The position numbers and the translations under genes were made by a program. A stretch of DNA of 64,000 nt from Paramecium sonneborni (Eukaryota > Ciliophora > Oligohymenophorea > Peniculida > Parameciidae): positions 422,194 to 486,193 of the forward strand of contig CAJJDN010000074.1 of assembly GCA_905182985.1 (NCBI GenBank), given 5' to 3'. Of the stretch, positions 37,641 to 48,963 are shown in pieces (positions within the stretch are counted from its first letter, which is position 1; each line of letters begins with the position of its first letter). A model generated the notes under the pieces. That model saw only the letters and a program-made list of their open reading frames with translations, was not told the DNA's origin and ran no database searches.

Positions 37641-38790
37641 TCATGCATATTTTGGACTTAAACCTGGTTTATTTGATTATGTCTATTGAACATTTCCTGT
37701 AGCTGATGGATATACTTATTACCAACCAGTACTATATTATTGAGAGGTTGTAGTAACCTAACCATAAGCAGCAGATGGTAATTATCCATAAGCAGCAGAT
37801 GGTAATTATCCATATGTAGCTGTTGTAGTCTATGGTAATTAACCATAAGCTGTAGTTGTTGTTGTAGGAGGTAATTAACCATAAGTAATCTAAGGAGCAA
37901 TTTAACCATATGTGGTTGTTGTTGTTGGTATTTATCCATAAGCTGTTGATGTTATAGCTGGTTATTAACCGAAAACGGCAGTTGTTGTTGCTGGTTATTA
38001 ACCAAAAATGGCAGTTTATGTTGCTGGTAATTAAGCATATGTAAATTATTATGGAATATATTAGGATGTTGTCACTGGAACTGTTGTTGCAAATTGACTC
38101 TAGGTTTAGGGAAAATATTGATTAGTTGTTGTAGTTGCATATTATATTTATGCTGGCACTAAGTATACTAAATAAATTGATTTACCTTAATATTATTGTG
38201 TTGTTTATATCTATTGATAGTCAACTGGCTATTAAATTACACTCTATCTTGTCACAGCTTAATATTCTGTTCTCTCTTTTACTGTTTCTACAGGAACATA
38301 CTCTGTCATAGTCTTCATTTATTACCAATATACTTCTCCTATATCACTTGGGGAATGTGTTCTGTCACATATTCAACTGCATAATAATCTGTTATCTTTC
38401 TCTCTCTTGGAACGTATTCAACAACTTCCTAAGTAACATATTCAGTCACTTCCTTTGTGTAAGGAATATACTCTATTCTAGACTCACCTTTTATAACCTA
38501 TAACTCTTAATAATGGCTCTTACATTTCCTTAACTGACCACTGGACCACTTGATTGAACCAAAGCTTATTAACCATAAACTGGTTGTTACAAATATGGTT
38601 AATTTGGTAATAATCCTGTTTATTATATTGGAATAGCTTGATTAATACCCATTGGTTGAATCTATGAAGATGCTGGAACCCAACCAACTTATGGTTAATA
38701 ACCTTCTGGTATTTATTATTATCCACTCTAAGGTAATTATGATGGTGTAGTTTTTGTAGCTGGAAGTTGTGATGGACGAGTATTATTCAT
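37641..38790 (-). CDS. Alveolin-type cortical protein with Ala-Tyr-Gly-Gln repeats, ~357 aa
   Basis: Introns of 26 nt (38498-38523) and 23 nt are required, and a 27-nt frame-neutral one is likely. The centre carries alveolin-type Glu-Val/Ile-Pro repeats rich in E, V, I, Y and K (IEYIPYTKEVTEYVTQEVVE, EYVPRERKITDYYAVEYV, EYVPVETVKERTEYQAV). The N-terminal ~105 residues are Pro/Gln-rich. The C-terminal ~190 residues are Thr/Gln/Pro-rich with a repeated TAYGQLP/SAAYGQLP unit, two copies of which are perfect 24-bp tandem DNA repeats near 37,782-37,830. Alveolins build the filament network under the cortical alveoli of ciliates, apicomplexans and dinoflagellates. No enzymatic motif. Confidence 0.8.
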
Positions 38791-38894
38791 TAGATCTTTA
38801 ATTAAATTTATTTTTATTTATTCCACTACTCCTCATCAAGAAGATATAAATTATTTAATATTTATACTCTACGCATATCATTAATTAAATTATT

Positions 38895-39604
38895 ATGTAA
38901 TCATTAGTCAAATAACTCCTTACCCTATCCAATACATCTGCAGCAAATTAATGGTAATAAATCGAAACAAGTAAACATTTACCATAATTAAGCCCTCCAA
39001 CCAAAACAATTGACTCCTGCTGAAATTGCTGATGTGGCTCACCATTTTGCTGTTAATAATTAGGGATCTGAACTTTTCTGGGATTCATTGTAGAGAGCTA
39101 CTGTTGATCAACTCAGCAATTTTAATAGAGAACAATTAGCAACAGTATTTGATGCCATGATGCAAACTCCATATGAAGTATTCTCTTCTCTTTTCCATTA
39201 GGTTCCTGATGATGTTGGAGAGGCTGTTACCAAGGCAATTGATACATTTTTCTATGCTGAATTAGAAGCCAACCAAAAATCAGACCCATACTTTCTTTCC
39301 AAATTTATATTATAATTCTAAGCAGGATTAGGATAATTTGCTTTCTAATTTGGACCTGGATTTTTAACTGGAAGAGTAAATGATGAACATCCTGAATAAC
39401 GACTTGCTAAAGGTGATTACGATCTCTCAGAATCATGCAATTCCGAATTGAGATCTGCATTCATTAAAGGAGATCTCACCTAAGAATAAGTTGAAGCTGA
39501 GAAAACCAAATTTACAAATTAAGTGTAAGAATTGCTTGGTAAAGTAATTTATATAATCTTAAATCAAGAATCAAACTGTACAAGATGTTACCAATTTGAA
39601 ATGA
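38895..39604 (+). CDS. Hypothetical protein, 220 aa, comparatively GC-rich codons
   Basis: Introns of 22 nt (after codon 27) and 25 nt (39545-39569) give 221 codons. The protein is helical, with a hydrophobic Phe/Gln-rich middle (QFQAGLGQFAFQFGPGFLTG) and an acidic C-terminal half (GDYDLSESCNSELRSAFIKG). It uses more C-ending codons (ACC, CTC, GCC, ATC) than its neighbours, which in ciliates usually goes with high expression. The first ~20 residues are amphipathic with Ser/Thr/Lys and few acidic residues and could be a mitochondrial targeting signal. I do not recognise the family; a ciliate-specific mitochondrial subunit is one guess. Confidence 0.7.
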
Positions 39605-39736
39605 TTGGATAGATATATGCATATAAAATAAATATAATAAAACAAAACACATTTATTTTATGTCTTTCCTATTATATCATTCTTTTTACTAATCATTATT
39701 CTAAAATTTTATTATTATTTAATTTTATTAATTATC

Positions 39737-40741
39737 ATGAACAATGAAATGACACCTTTCTTTTAGAGATAAGCTCCTTACATTTAAGGTCCTCCCAAAT
39801 AATAGTAATTTGGAAGAAAAGATAAACAATAATGGATGGATTAATAAAACAGGAAACCAGAGTAAAGTAATTATAAAAAAAAAGAAGGAAAATACAAACA
39901 GAACAATTAAGACTATCATTAAGAATAACAATCATATTATTATCCAAAGAATACTATTGATAATGAAAATTTAAATTAACAATAACAATAATTCACTTAT
40001 GAATATTAGTATAAAAATCAAGATTAAGATCAAAAGAATGAAAATTATTCATAAAAAATTTAGGAGAATTCTTATCCCTAATTTATAGAAGAATAAAAAC
40101 CAAAATACAGAGAAGAAAAGTAGAATATTGAATATGTAGAAAAATCTAAATTGTAATAAAATCAAAATAAATCATAATATTATGACTAAAATGAATCTAT
40201 TTCATAATCAAATTAGTAATCATAACAATAATAATATTAATTTTAACAATAACAATATTAATAATAAGAATAAGTATCATAAAATTAATAACAATAGTAA
40301 TAATAAAAAAAATAGATTTAATAAAATTAAGAATAATTAAATTAATAAAATGTTACTTTAAATAAAGAATAGCCAACACCATAGCCAACACCATAGCCAA
40401 CACCATAGCCCACATAAATAATTTAAACATCTACACAAGTGTAATTTCCATAAAATATGTTTTCACCTGTTGCACAATCAAATCCCTTTGCTATGTAGCC
40501 ACAATAACCTTAACAAATTCAGTATTGATTCTAATTTATTAAGAATAGATAGGGATAAATGAATCCAACTACTCCATATGTAGTTTAATATTTAATATAC
40601 CCTAACAAATCAGGAAAGTATGTATAATTTTAATTTTCATTGACTTAAGTATTATATAAATTAGAATTTTAGGAAGATTTAGATGAAAATTATAAAGTCT
40701 TAAAAGCATAACTTGAATGCCAAAATAAATAAAATATTTGA
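39737..40741 (+). CDS. Gln-rich low-complexity protein, ~317 aa
   Basis: ATG 39737 to TGA 40739-40741. A 27-nt intron near 40,522-40,548 removes an in-frame TGA and a second, frame-neutral 24-nt intron is likely. Residues 1-~215 are dominated by Gln, Asn, Tyr and Lys, with Gln encoded largely by TAA and TAG. A tandem PTPQ repeat (four units of CCAACACCATAG-type DNA, 40,375-40,411) follows. The C-terminal ~60 residues are ordered and acidic (EDLDENYKVLKAQLECQNK). No catalytic motif. Prion-like composition suggests an RNA-granule or scaffold protein, but this is inference. Confidence 0.65.
40375..40411 (+). repeat. 12-bp tandem repeat coding Pro-Thr-Pro-Gln
   Basis: Three near-perfect copies of CCAACACCATAG, plus a partial copy, lie inside the Gln-rich protein gene. 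TAG is read as Gln, giving PTPQPTPQPTPQ. Confidence 0.9.
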
Positions 40742-40978
40742 TAATATCATACATAAAATAAAAATTTTCATTAATTTAAATTATCTATTTGTTCTGTTTA
40801 TAATATTAAATGAATGAATGCTCCACAACTTATTTAAATTAGTAATATATTTTTGTTATTAGATTTGTAAATATAATTAAAATATGATGTGAAAGTAGTA
40901 AAAATATAATTAAAATTCAATATAATAATAGTATAAATCATAATCTTGATTATAATTATTATTTAAACATTTATTTGA

Positions 40979-41994
40979 ATGTCTAACACAAATAGATCTT
41001 AAAGAAACTAATTTCTTATAGATTTTTTATCAGGAGGATTATCCGGTGCAATAGCAAAGACAACATGTGCTCCAATAGAGAGAGTAAAATTATTAATGTA
41101 AACCGCCAATATGAATGTCAAACTTACGAAACCATATACTGGAATAACAGATTGTTTTTTAAGATGTGTAAGAGAAGATGGGGTTCTTTCTCTATGGAGA
41201 GGAAATGGAGTGAATGTTTTAAGATATTTCCCAACTCAAGCTTTGAATTTTTCATTTAAAGATTTCTTTGCAAAATTGTTAAAAAAGAACAATAATTGTA
41301 TGAATATTGATTAATTAATTTAGAGTAGCATTCATCTCAATTATTTTATAATATTTTATCAGGAGGATTAGCAGGAACATGCAGCACATCAATAGTTTAT
41401 CCATTGGATTTAGCAAGAACAAGATTAGGGGTAGATTTAGGTAGAACAAAAAGTGAAAGATAATTTCAAGGATTAGTTGATTGTTTAACAAAAGTAAATT
41501 ATTTTTTTTCTATAATTAGATTTATAAATCTGATGGTATAAGAGGATGGTATTAAGGAATAGGTATTTGCTTTGTAGGAATATTTATTTATAGAGGTTTA
41601 TATTTTGGTATATATGACACTGGAAGAGATATTTTTTTCAAGGGTAATAAATTATGAATAATAAAAGATGGTGATGCAAAATCTTTGATTATGAAATTCT
41701 TTTATGCCTAGTGTGTTGTGATCTTTTCTGAAACTATAAGGTATTATATAATAAAATGTTTTAAGTTATCCAACAGATACTTTAAAAAGAAAATTAATGA
41801 TGTAAACAGCAGGAGTAACAAAAAAATATAAGAATGCTTTTGATTGTTTTAATTAGATTATGAAAACAGAAGGATTTATGGGATTGATGAAAGGAAATGC
41901 TTCAAATATGGCAAGAGCAATAGGAAGTTCTCTTTGTTTGGTTTTATATGATGAAATGAAAAGAATAACAACAACCAATCAATAGAGATAGTGA
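40979..41994 (+). CDS. Mitochondrial carrier, ADP/ATP translocase-like, 304 aa
   Basis: Four introns (26, 26, 24, 25 nt) give 305 codons, the normal carrier size. Three tandem repeats each start with a Px[DE]xx[RK] motif: [24 protein letters not shown] and [14 protein letters not shown], and each ends with a matching second helix ([20 protein letters not shown] in repeat 1). LLMQ after the first motif and the [10 protein letters not shown] helix point to the ADP/ATP carrier subfamily. The family signature RRRMMM at the third repeat reads KRKLMM here, so it is a divergent paralogue rather than the standard carrier. It should sit in the mitochondrial inner membrane; nucleotide specificity may differ. 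Confidence 0.88.
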
Positions 41995-42127
41995 TAATGT
42001 ATATAATCAAAGAATCCTATTCATTTTTTACCATAAAATAACATCTATCATTCTTTTATATTATTGGATCAAAAATCTGACTTGTTCATCTATTATTTAT
42101 CATTTATTATGGATTTAAATATAAACA

Positions 42128-42399
42128 ATGATGCTATCCAAAATTTATTAATGGAATCAAAATCTATCTCTATTAAATTGTAATCTTTTGATTGTATATA
42201 TTCAAAATGATTTGAAGAATTTATAATCTCAACTTTATGATTTATAATAAGTTAATATGCATATCGAAAATGATTTTAATATATTTTTCATTGATTTAAT
42301 TGATCATATTAATATAAAAAATCATCAATTTGATCATTTCTACAGTAAGTAATGAAGCTTGATTAAGAAATTGATGAAGATGATCAGGTTTTATTATGA
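42128..42399 (+). CDS. Small hypothetical helical protein, 82 aa
   Basis: A frame from ATG 42128 to TGA 42397-42399 with one 23-nt intron (42345-42367). It is helical and rich in Asn, Ile and Leu, with LKNLQSQLYDLQQVNMHIEN as a likely coiled coil, ending YKIDEDDQVLL. An ATG in another frame at 42109 opens a similar-looking stretch (MDLNINNDAIQNLLMESKS), so the true first exon may differ. It lies 37 bp upstream of the HIT gene. Moderate doubt about the start; weak doubt that it is coding. Confidence 0.45.
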
Positions 42400-42436
42400 T
42401 TATTTATTGAAAATTAACGATAATATATAAAATAAA

Positions 42437-42921
42437 ATGCCAAAACAAATATAATAATTTGTTTAGTTTGGAACAATTTAATTGCCTTATTCACAATTAT
42501 TTATTTTAAGAAGACATGTATTTGCAACAGTAAATTTAAAGCCTGCAGCATAAGGTTTGATATTAATAAATTTAAAAAAGGTCATGTATTAGTATGTTCA
42601 AGAAGACCTGTAAAGAGATTGTATGATATGACAGAAGTTGAAACAGTAGAATTTTGGATAACAGTTTAAGAAGTAGCAAAAGTGATGTCTGATATTTATA
42701 AAGTAAAAGCATAAATAAATAATGAGACAAGTTGTCATGTTTCAATTTAAGATGGAATTCATGCTGGATAAACTGTTCCATGTGTTCATTGTCATATAAT
42801 CCCATTTTAAGGAAAGATTTAGATATCTTAAGCAGAAAACTAGAAGACAGAAAGAAGTGAAGAAGATATGAATTAAGAAGCATAAAAATTAAGAGCTCAC
42901 TTTGAATAAAGTTTATTGTGA
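42437..42921 (+). CDS. HIT-family protein, FHIT-like nucleotide hydrolase, 152 aa
   Basis: One 26-nt intron gives 153 codons, the usual FHIT length. Family landmarks are in order: FGTIQLPYSQLFI near the start, GHVLVCSRRPVKRLYDM, then the C-terminal active site in IHAGQTVPCVHCHIIP. In FHIT the corresponding stretch is a run of three alternating histidines; here the first is replaced by Cys, while the second (the catalytic nucleophile position) and third are kept. The preceding SVQDG-like segment is also present (VSIQDG). FHIT enzymes cleave Ap3A-type dinucleotides; activity here is likely but altered binding is possible. Confidence 0.85.
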
Positions 42922-42973
42922 TTTAATTAATTATAAATAATAAAAGAAGATTCATATTTTAAAATTATTTTTA

Positions 42974-44139
42974 ATGTTTTATCCATATTCATCAAGACAA
43001 CCTTATTATTGCCCTCCAAGAGTCTATTAATAACCAATTATGGGATATAGACCACAATATCATCCACCTCAAGTGCCATAAATATACCAATAGCCTATAT
43101 ATTCATCTTATAACGGATTCTAAATACCAAGAGTATCTAAACCTGTTCAACCTGCTATGGTTAGTTAGACAATGCAATCACCTTAAAGAAATTTTTAAAG
43201 TCCAACCAGAGGATTTGCATCTCCTTCCAGAAACAATTTAATGTCATCTTAATAACAATCACAACCATAATAAAACCCAATATTATAATCGCCATCAAGA
43301 TAAGGCTTTTATACTTATGAATAAGTTATGGAAAGAATTAAAAATGCTAATACTAATACATAATAATAATAATAACAATAACAATAATAATAATAATAGT
43401 AATAAAGTTAGCAATCACAATAATAAGGTCCATAACACTAATAATTATAACCAAATAAGAATTAAAGTATATAAATGTTTTATTATTTTAGTCCATCCTT
43501 CTTAATAGAAATAAACAGAAAATAATTAAATACCAATATAAAGATAAAATGAAAATAAAAATAATAATAATGATAATAATCAAGAATAATAAAGAATTTA
43601 ATCAAATAAATAATCAGATACTTCAAAATAATAAGAAGAAAATGAAGGAGATGGAGAATTATAAGGTATATTTATTATATAAACATAGAATTGGCATTAT
43701 AATATGAAGATGGTTATATTTATAGGGGTTAGGGTTATTCTCCATAAACAAGAGAAGGATTTGGTATGCTAACTGATAATGAGGGAAGAGAAGTTTATGC
43801 AGGATATTGGAAATAAAATTTTTATGAAGGATAAGGCAGATTGTAAAATTTATAAGTTGAATAAATTGATAATGCTTTTGATTGTAATAATATGACAACT
43901 ATTGGAAATGGTTGGTAATCATATGAAGGTAAATTATCAAATTAATTTTATTTTTAGGTTAATTTGTAGCAGGCAAAATGCATGGATAAGGAATGCTTTT
44001 GTTATCAAATGGAGAAAAATATGTTGGAGAATTTGATGATGGCATGATTCATGGAGATGGAGAATTTACAACTTTGAAAAATGAAGTTATAAAAGGTAAT
44101 TGGGATCAAGGATATTTGGTTTCAATGAATGAAGAATGA
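42974..44139 (+). CDS. Pro/Gln-rich protein with C-terminal MORN repeats, 362 aa
   Basis: Three introns (25, 23, 29 nt) give 363 codons. The first ~225 residues are disordered: a Pro/Tyr/Gln-rich start (FYPYSSRQPYYCPPRVYQQP), a Ser/Pro/Arg middle and a long poly-Gln/Asn run (about 43,361-43,420) coded by TAA, CAA and AAT. The last ~130 residues hold MORN repeats: LQYEDGYIYRGQGYSP, GREVYAGYWKQNFYEGQGRL, GEKYVGEFDDGMIHGDGEFT. Similar use of MORN units occurs at 25 kb and 44.7-47.6 kb. Likely a cortical or ciliary scaffold. Confidence 0.85.
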
Positions 44140-44676
44140 TTAATATGAATTATATTTTTTTATCAATGGTTTATTGATTTTTCTGTTTTGTTCAAATTAA
44201 AAACACTTTTATATTTCTGATTTTTTGATTTTGTGCTGTTCCTTATAAGGTTTAAAAAATTATTGTAAGCAAATTAATTAAGCTTGTATACTTTTTTGGA
44301 ATTCTAAGTTTAATCTATTTTCTACTATAATCTTTATTCTTCCTTTTTTGATCTCTTAAATTAAATTTTTAAATCTCTTTAAATTAAAAGGGATTATATA
44401 AGTAAGCTTAGCTTTTTTATTAAATAATATTTTTATTTAATAATTAATCATTTATATTTCTTTGATTATTATTAAAATAAAAAAGCTTTTGTTCATATTT
44501 AAATGCTATTCTTTATTGGTAAATATGATCATAAATAATTTCTTCTTATTTTTGACTTTGCCTACGATTTTAATTTTCAATATTTTAAGGAAAATCTTAA
44601 TTGAGATTATAAGAAATGTTAATATAAGTTTGCTTTGGTTACTTTTAGCAGATATTATCTATAAAAAATCATAAAA
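44140..44676. other. Convergent intergenic region
   Basis: About 537 bp between two convergent 3' ends. T-rich on the plus strand; a long hydrophobic low-complexity frame (44,462-44,674) is what such composition produces by chance. I see no supported gene here. Confidence 0.5.
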
Positions 44677-47627
44677 TCATAATTTTTAATCTAAACCTTA
44701 TTAATTAGTTTAAATAGTTTTTAATAGTTCTCTCGACGATCTAATTTTTTTTCCATGCGAATAATTGGATAAGTAAGCAAATTTGTTACTTAATTATAAA
44801 AAAATTATACAGAAAAAATTGTTGATCTAACTCTTCACACAATCCATCTTTCAATTCATTTTCATCATACTATAAACAAAATATCTAATTATTAGAATGA
44901 GTTTGCCAATTTCCTATCTTTTTACCATCTTAATATTCTCCTATCTCTATTATTAAACTTGATTAATCAGAATTAGATAAAAGAATATTGTTCTATTCCA
45001 ATTCGACCCATAATTTATTTTTTCTTCCTTTTTCATCATAAGTACCAAAGCCACTTGAAATATTATATCATTTACATAATGTCATTTGTTACAAAAGATT
45101 ATCGAGTTGATACTTTCCAAACACCTTACTTTATACCATTTTTATAAGTTCCAAAACAATACAATTTACAAAATCTGAATTAAACAATTAATTAAATTAT
45201 ACTCCCAATAATTTTTATGTGGTTCCAACCAATAACCAACTTTTTTCCCCAAAATATCATATTGTCCTGTTCCACTATAAAATTAATGAATTAATTACAT
45301 TATTTTAAATTCTACTGTTTTGTGGTCTCTGTATAAAATTTGGCAATCCCCTACTTTTTTTCCTTTTACGTACTTTACTTTTTTAATAATTTATCGCGAT
45401 CTAATATAGTTTATACAAAACCTGCAAAATTATGAATCAATTTCGATCCATTTTCCATTCTTAACCCCATTCTCAACATTACCACCTCCACTTATTTTTT
45501 TTAATTTAAATTTACATTTTAAGAAACTCTTTTTCATAAAATTCTCTAAAGTAAATATCCCAATGTCCTTATCTTGTTCCATTCTTATAGACTCCTTTTA
45601 AGATTATTTAACAAAAGCTTTATTAAAAAATAATTTTACTCTCTAAAATCATCATGTAGATCAATCCAAATTCCAATTTTTTCTTTAAACAAGTTATAAA
45701 AACCTTTGCCACTATTTATATAAGATTTTTGATAAACATTTATGTGAATGAAATTCCTTAGCTTTTCCTAAATTCAATTTAGACTTATCCATAAATTTTA
45801 CCTTCTAGATAATTTACTTTTAAAATTATTTAATTAGTACTAAAATAATATTATTTTTTACTCTGAGAAATTTTAAATTAATTCTTTCCAATATCCAATT
45901 TTAACTCCTTCTTCATTAAAATTTCCTCCTCCTCTAAAAAATTATGAATATAATAACATCTCTTAAAATTCTTAATCTTCACAATATCTATATTTAGAAA
46001 TCCATTTTCCAAATTTTTTGCCATTTTAATAATTTCCTTCAAAAATTATTTATGAATCACTAAAGTCTAAAATAATAATACTCTTTAAAATTTTCACAAA
46101 ACTCCATCCATAATCCAATTTTTTCTCCGTTTTCATTATAATTTCCTTTTCCACTAAATTTCTCTATAAATATTTACATAGTATCATATTTATCTTTATC
46201 AACTCTATGTTATATCTTAATATTTTATTGAAATTTCCAGTATCCTATTTTTTTGTCGCTTTTATACTCCCCATCTTAGTATATTAAACAATCTCTTTAA
46301 ATTAAATTTCAATAATACTGCTTAGAATTAATAATAGGTTCTCTCCATTTACCTATTTTTTAACCTTCTGAATCGTATTCTCCTCCTTTTGGTTCTTTTT
46401 AATCATCGTTGGAATATATTGCTGTTTTTATAATCCATTTTCCAATTTTTTTTCCTCCTTTATATTCTCCAATAAATATTAGTCTATGTTTTCTTAAAAA
46501 ATAATGGAATATAGTACTTATTTGAACTTGTAATTAACTCACTCCAAATTCCTTATTTTAATTCAAATTCATCGAAATTACCACCTCCACTTAATAAAAA
46601 ATAGTTATACATAATTTAATTACTTGTATTTAAATATTCTACTCTACTAAATTACCATTTTCCTGTTCTTCTTCCATGTTAATATTCCCCTATAAACTTT
46701 ATAAATGATTATCTTTTGTATAAACACTAAATTACCCATCTATAATATCTTATATTTCAATCCATTTTTTATGCTTTTATCCATTTTCGTCATAATTTCC
46801 TCCTCCTCTAAATTAATATTTAAATTATTTTAAATTATTACATTATTGAGTTCTTATACACAATCTTCCATTCTCCTTATTTTTTTCCATTTAAATACGA
46901 ACCTAAAAAAAAAATTTTATTATGCCTTAAAGTTATAAAATTCTTACTAAACAAAATTTAACTTTTAATTTACCCACTTATTTAATTTCAAAGCACAATT
47001 ATCATTATATATTAAATTGTAACTAATTAGATACTTTTTAATATATATACATATTTTTAAATGAACCATTATTTTCTACAAAATATATATCTTCGTCATA
47101 TTTTCCTAAAAAGTTTTTGTATAAAATATTCCATTCACAATCAATATGGCTATTTTAAAAAAAATAAATTTACCTAATTTAATCGTATAGTTCAATCCAA
47201 TTGCCAACCTTTTAACCCTTAATATTATATTATCCTCCTCCACTATTATTTGAATAACTAATCAATTTACATAACATTCCATCCAGAATCTGAACTGTTT
47301 CGATATATTAGATTCCATTGATTGCATTTACATCCATCAAAAAATTCTCCTTCAAAACAGATTTAGTTTGTTCTACTTTATTTTTAAAATACTTAGAAAA
47401 ATCTATCGAAAGTTCAATCCACTTTCCATGCTATTTTGCTTTTTCATTGTAGTTTTGAACTCCACTAGATTTCAAAATAACCTTACATCATCTAAAATTC
47501 ATCATATAAGCTTTCTCTGAATTTGACAATATATTCTCCTTATAATTTATCTCCACAATATTATCCTACACAAATTGCTTAACTGCCACTAAAAAATAAT
47601 AAAGAAAATGTACTCTGCATTATTCAT
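44677..47627 (-). CDS. Intron-rich MORN-variant repeat protein
   Basis: The minus strand encodes many copies of a 25-30-residue unit of the form G-x-Y-x2-G-x-K-x-G-x-W-x-E/D-L (examples: YNEKAKQHGKWIEL, CFEGEFFDGCKCNQWNL, YNIKGQKVGNWIEL, GSYLNGKKQGEWKIVYKNS, GEYQDGKKIGNWQTH). This is the MORN-variant repeat common in ciliates. An ATG complementary to 47625-47627 starts it and TGA at 44677-44679 ends it. Exons are short, and an intron of 20-34 nt interrupts nearly every repeat. I resolved the first six (25, 22, 20, 28, 24, 28 nt) and the last (22 nt) but not all the others, so the exact length (roughly 750-850 residues) is not fixed. It acts presumably as a scaffold. Confidence 0.7.
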
Positions 47628-47982
47628 TAGCAATTCTAAATATGGTAAATTTGTAATGGGTGTGGATTAATTCTACTACTCTCGAAAATAGAAATCATTA
47701 ATTATTAAATTTATATAACTAAACCTAAGTTCATTATATTGCTGATTATTTTTTATTAAGCAAGAACTAAACTAAATATCTTTGATACTTTTTGTATATT
47801 CTCTAAATAAAATGCATAAACACTAAATTTTCTTATTCTTTGAATAGCATTAATTTTTGTATTTATTAAAAATATATATAATCAACTTTATCAAAATTAA
47901 TACTTTTGTAAAAGAAAGAAAACATATTTTTTTTGTAAACTAATTACTTTTTTTTATTTTCTGTTTTCTTTTTTTAAAATAA
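47628..47982. other. Divergent intergenic region
   Basis: About 355 bp between divergent genes, with long T and A runs. No gene or repeat recognised. Confidence 0.5.
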
Positions 47983-48926
47983 ATGTAAAATTAATTACTA
48001 CTTTATGATGAGAACATTTCAGAAAGTTCAGAGTTACAAACTATTTTCATATTAATTAATTTAATCAGATAAGATATTGAAACATTTGTCTAAATTTAAA
48101 ATCTAAACTTGGAAGATAAATAAAAAAATGCAATAACAAAAATTTTGCCAAAATTTGATGATCTGAAGAGTAAGGTAAAAGAAGTAATTATGAATTATAA
48201 AATTTATTAGGTGTTTGAGAATCAATAAAAATCAATTGAGAATTTTTCTAAAGCAATGGACTTACATTCAAAAAATAGAGATGATGAAGCCCTAGAATAT
48301 TTTTCAAAATCTATTGAATTCAATCCTAGTTTTATTGACCCTCGATTATATAGAGGTTTTATGAAAATTAATTTTTAATAGGTAAATTGTATTTAGATAG
48401 AAGCAAAAATTACTTAGCAGAGTTAGATTTTAAATAAGCACTGAAATTTGATTAAAAAAATAAAAAAGCAGTAAAAGGAATGGGTTAATTTTTTTATGAA
48501 ATTTAGCTGTAACATTAAAATTACTATGCAATTATGAACTTGCTTTGAAATATGCTCATCGAACCTTAAAATATGATCCATTAACACCTAAAGGTAATTT
48601 TCACTATGGTAAATTTAATATAATAATTAGCTGATTGCCTAAAATTTTTGGGTAATTAAAAGGATGCCCTTAAGTACATTGATAAAGCAATATACTAAAA
48701 AAAATTGAAATAAGATAAAAAACTTGTGAGATATTATAAAAACAAAGGTAATTTTAAGTTAAGAAGAAGCTGAAATATAGTACGAATTAAATGAAAAATT
48801 TTAAGCCATTGAATTATTGAAAGATTGCTTAAAAATAGACCCAAACTATTAACAAGCTTAGGTTCTTTTAGGTTCTAAATTTGACTATTTTAAGAAAAGT
48901 ATTAGAGATAGGTGTAATTAAAATGA
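47983..48926 (+). CDS. TPR-repeat protein, ~266 aa
   Basis: ATG 47983 to TGA 48924-48926. Introns of 26, 23, 22, 22 and 23 nt are required and one of 27 nt is likely. Spliced length is 267 codons. The N-terminal ~80 residues are helical. Residues ~85-260 hold tetratricopeptide repeats: AMDLHSKNRDDEALEYFSKS followed by IEFNPSFIDPRLYRG; YLAELDFKQALKFDQKNKKA; NYELALKYAHRTLKYDP; GNQKDALKYIDKAI; AIELLKDCLKIDPNYQQAQ. TPRs mediate protein-protein contacts; the partner is unknown. The stop lies 37 bp before the next gene. Confidence 0.8.
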
Positions 48927-48963
48927 ATGCCATTCAATATTTATTTTCTATTAAATTTATTAA

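Noticed and set aside
37658..37939. Minus-strand standard-code frame rich in Leu/Gln (93 residues)
   Set aside because: It is a shifted-frame shadow of the repetitive alveolin gene, whose true frame reads AYGQ units.
44462..44674. Hydrophobic plus-strand open frame of ~70 residues
   Set aside because: Composition is what AT-rich noncoding DNA gives; it has no protein-like pattern and lies in a convergent intergenic region.
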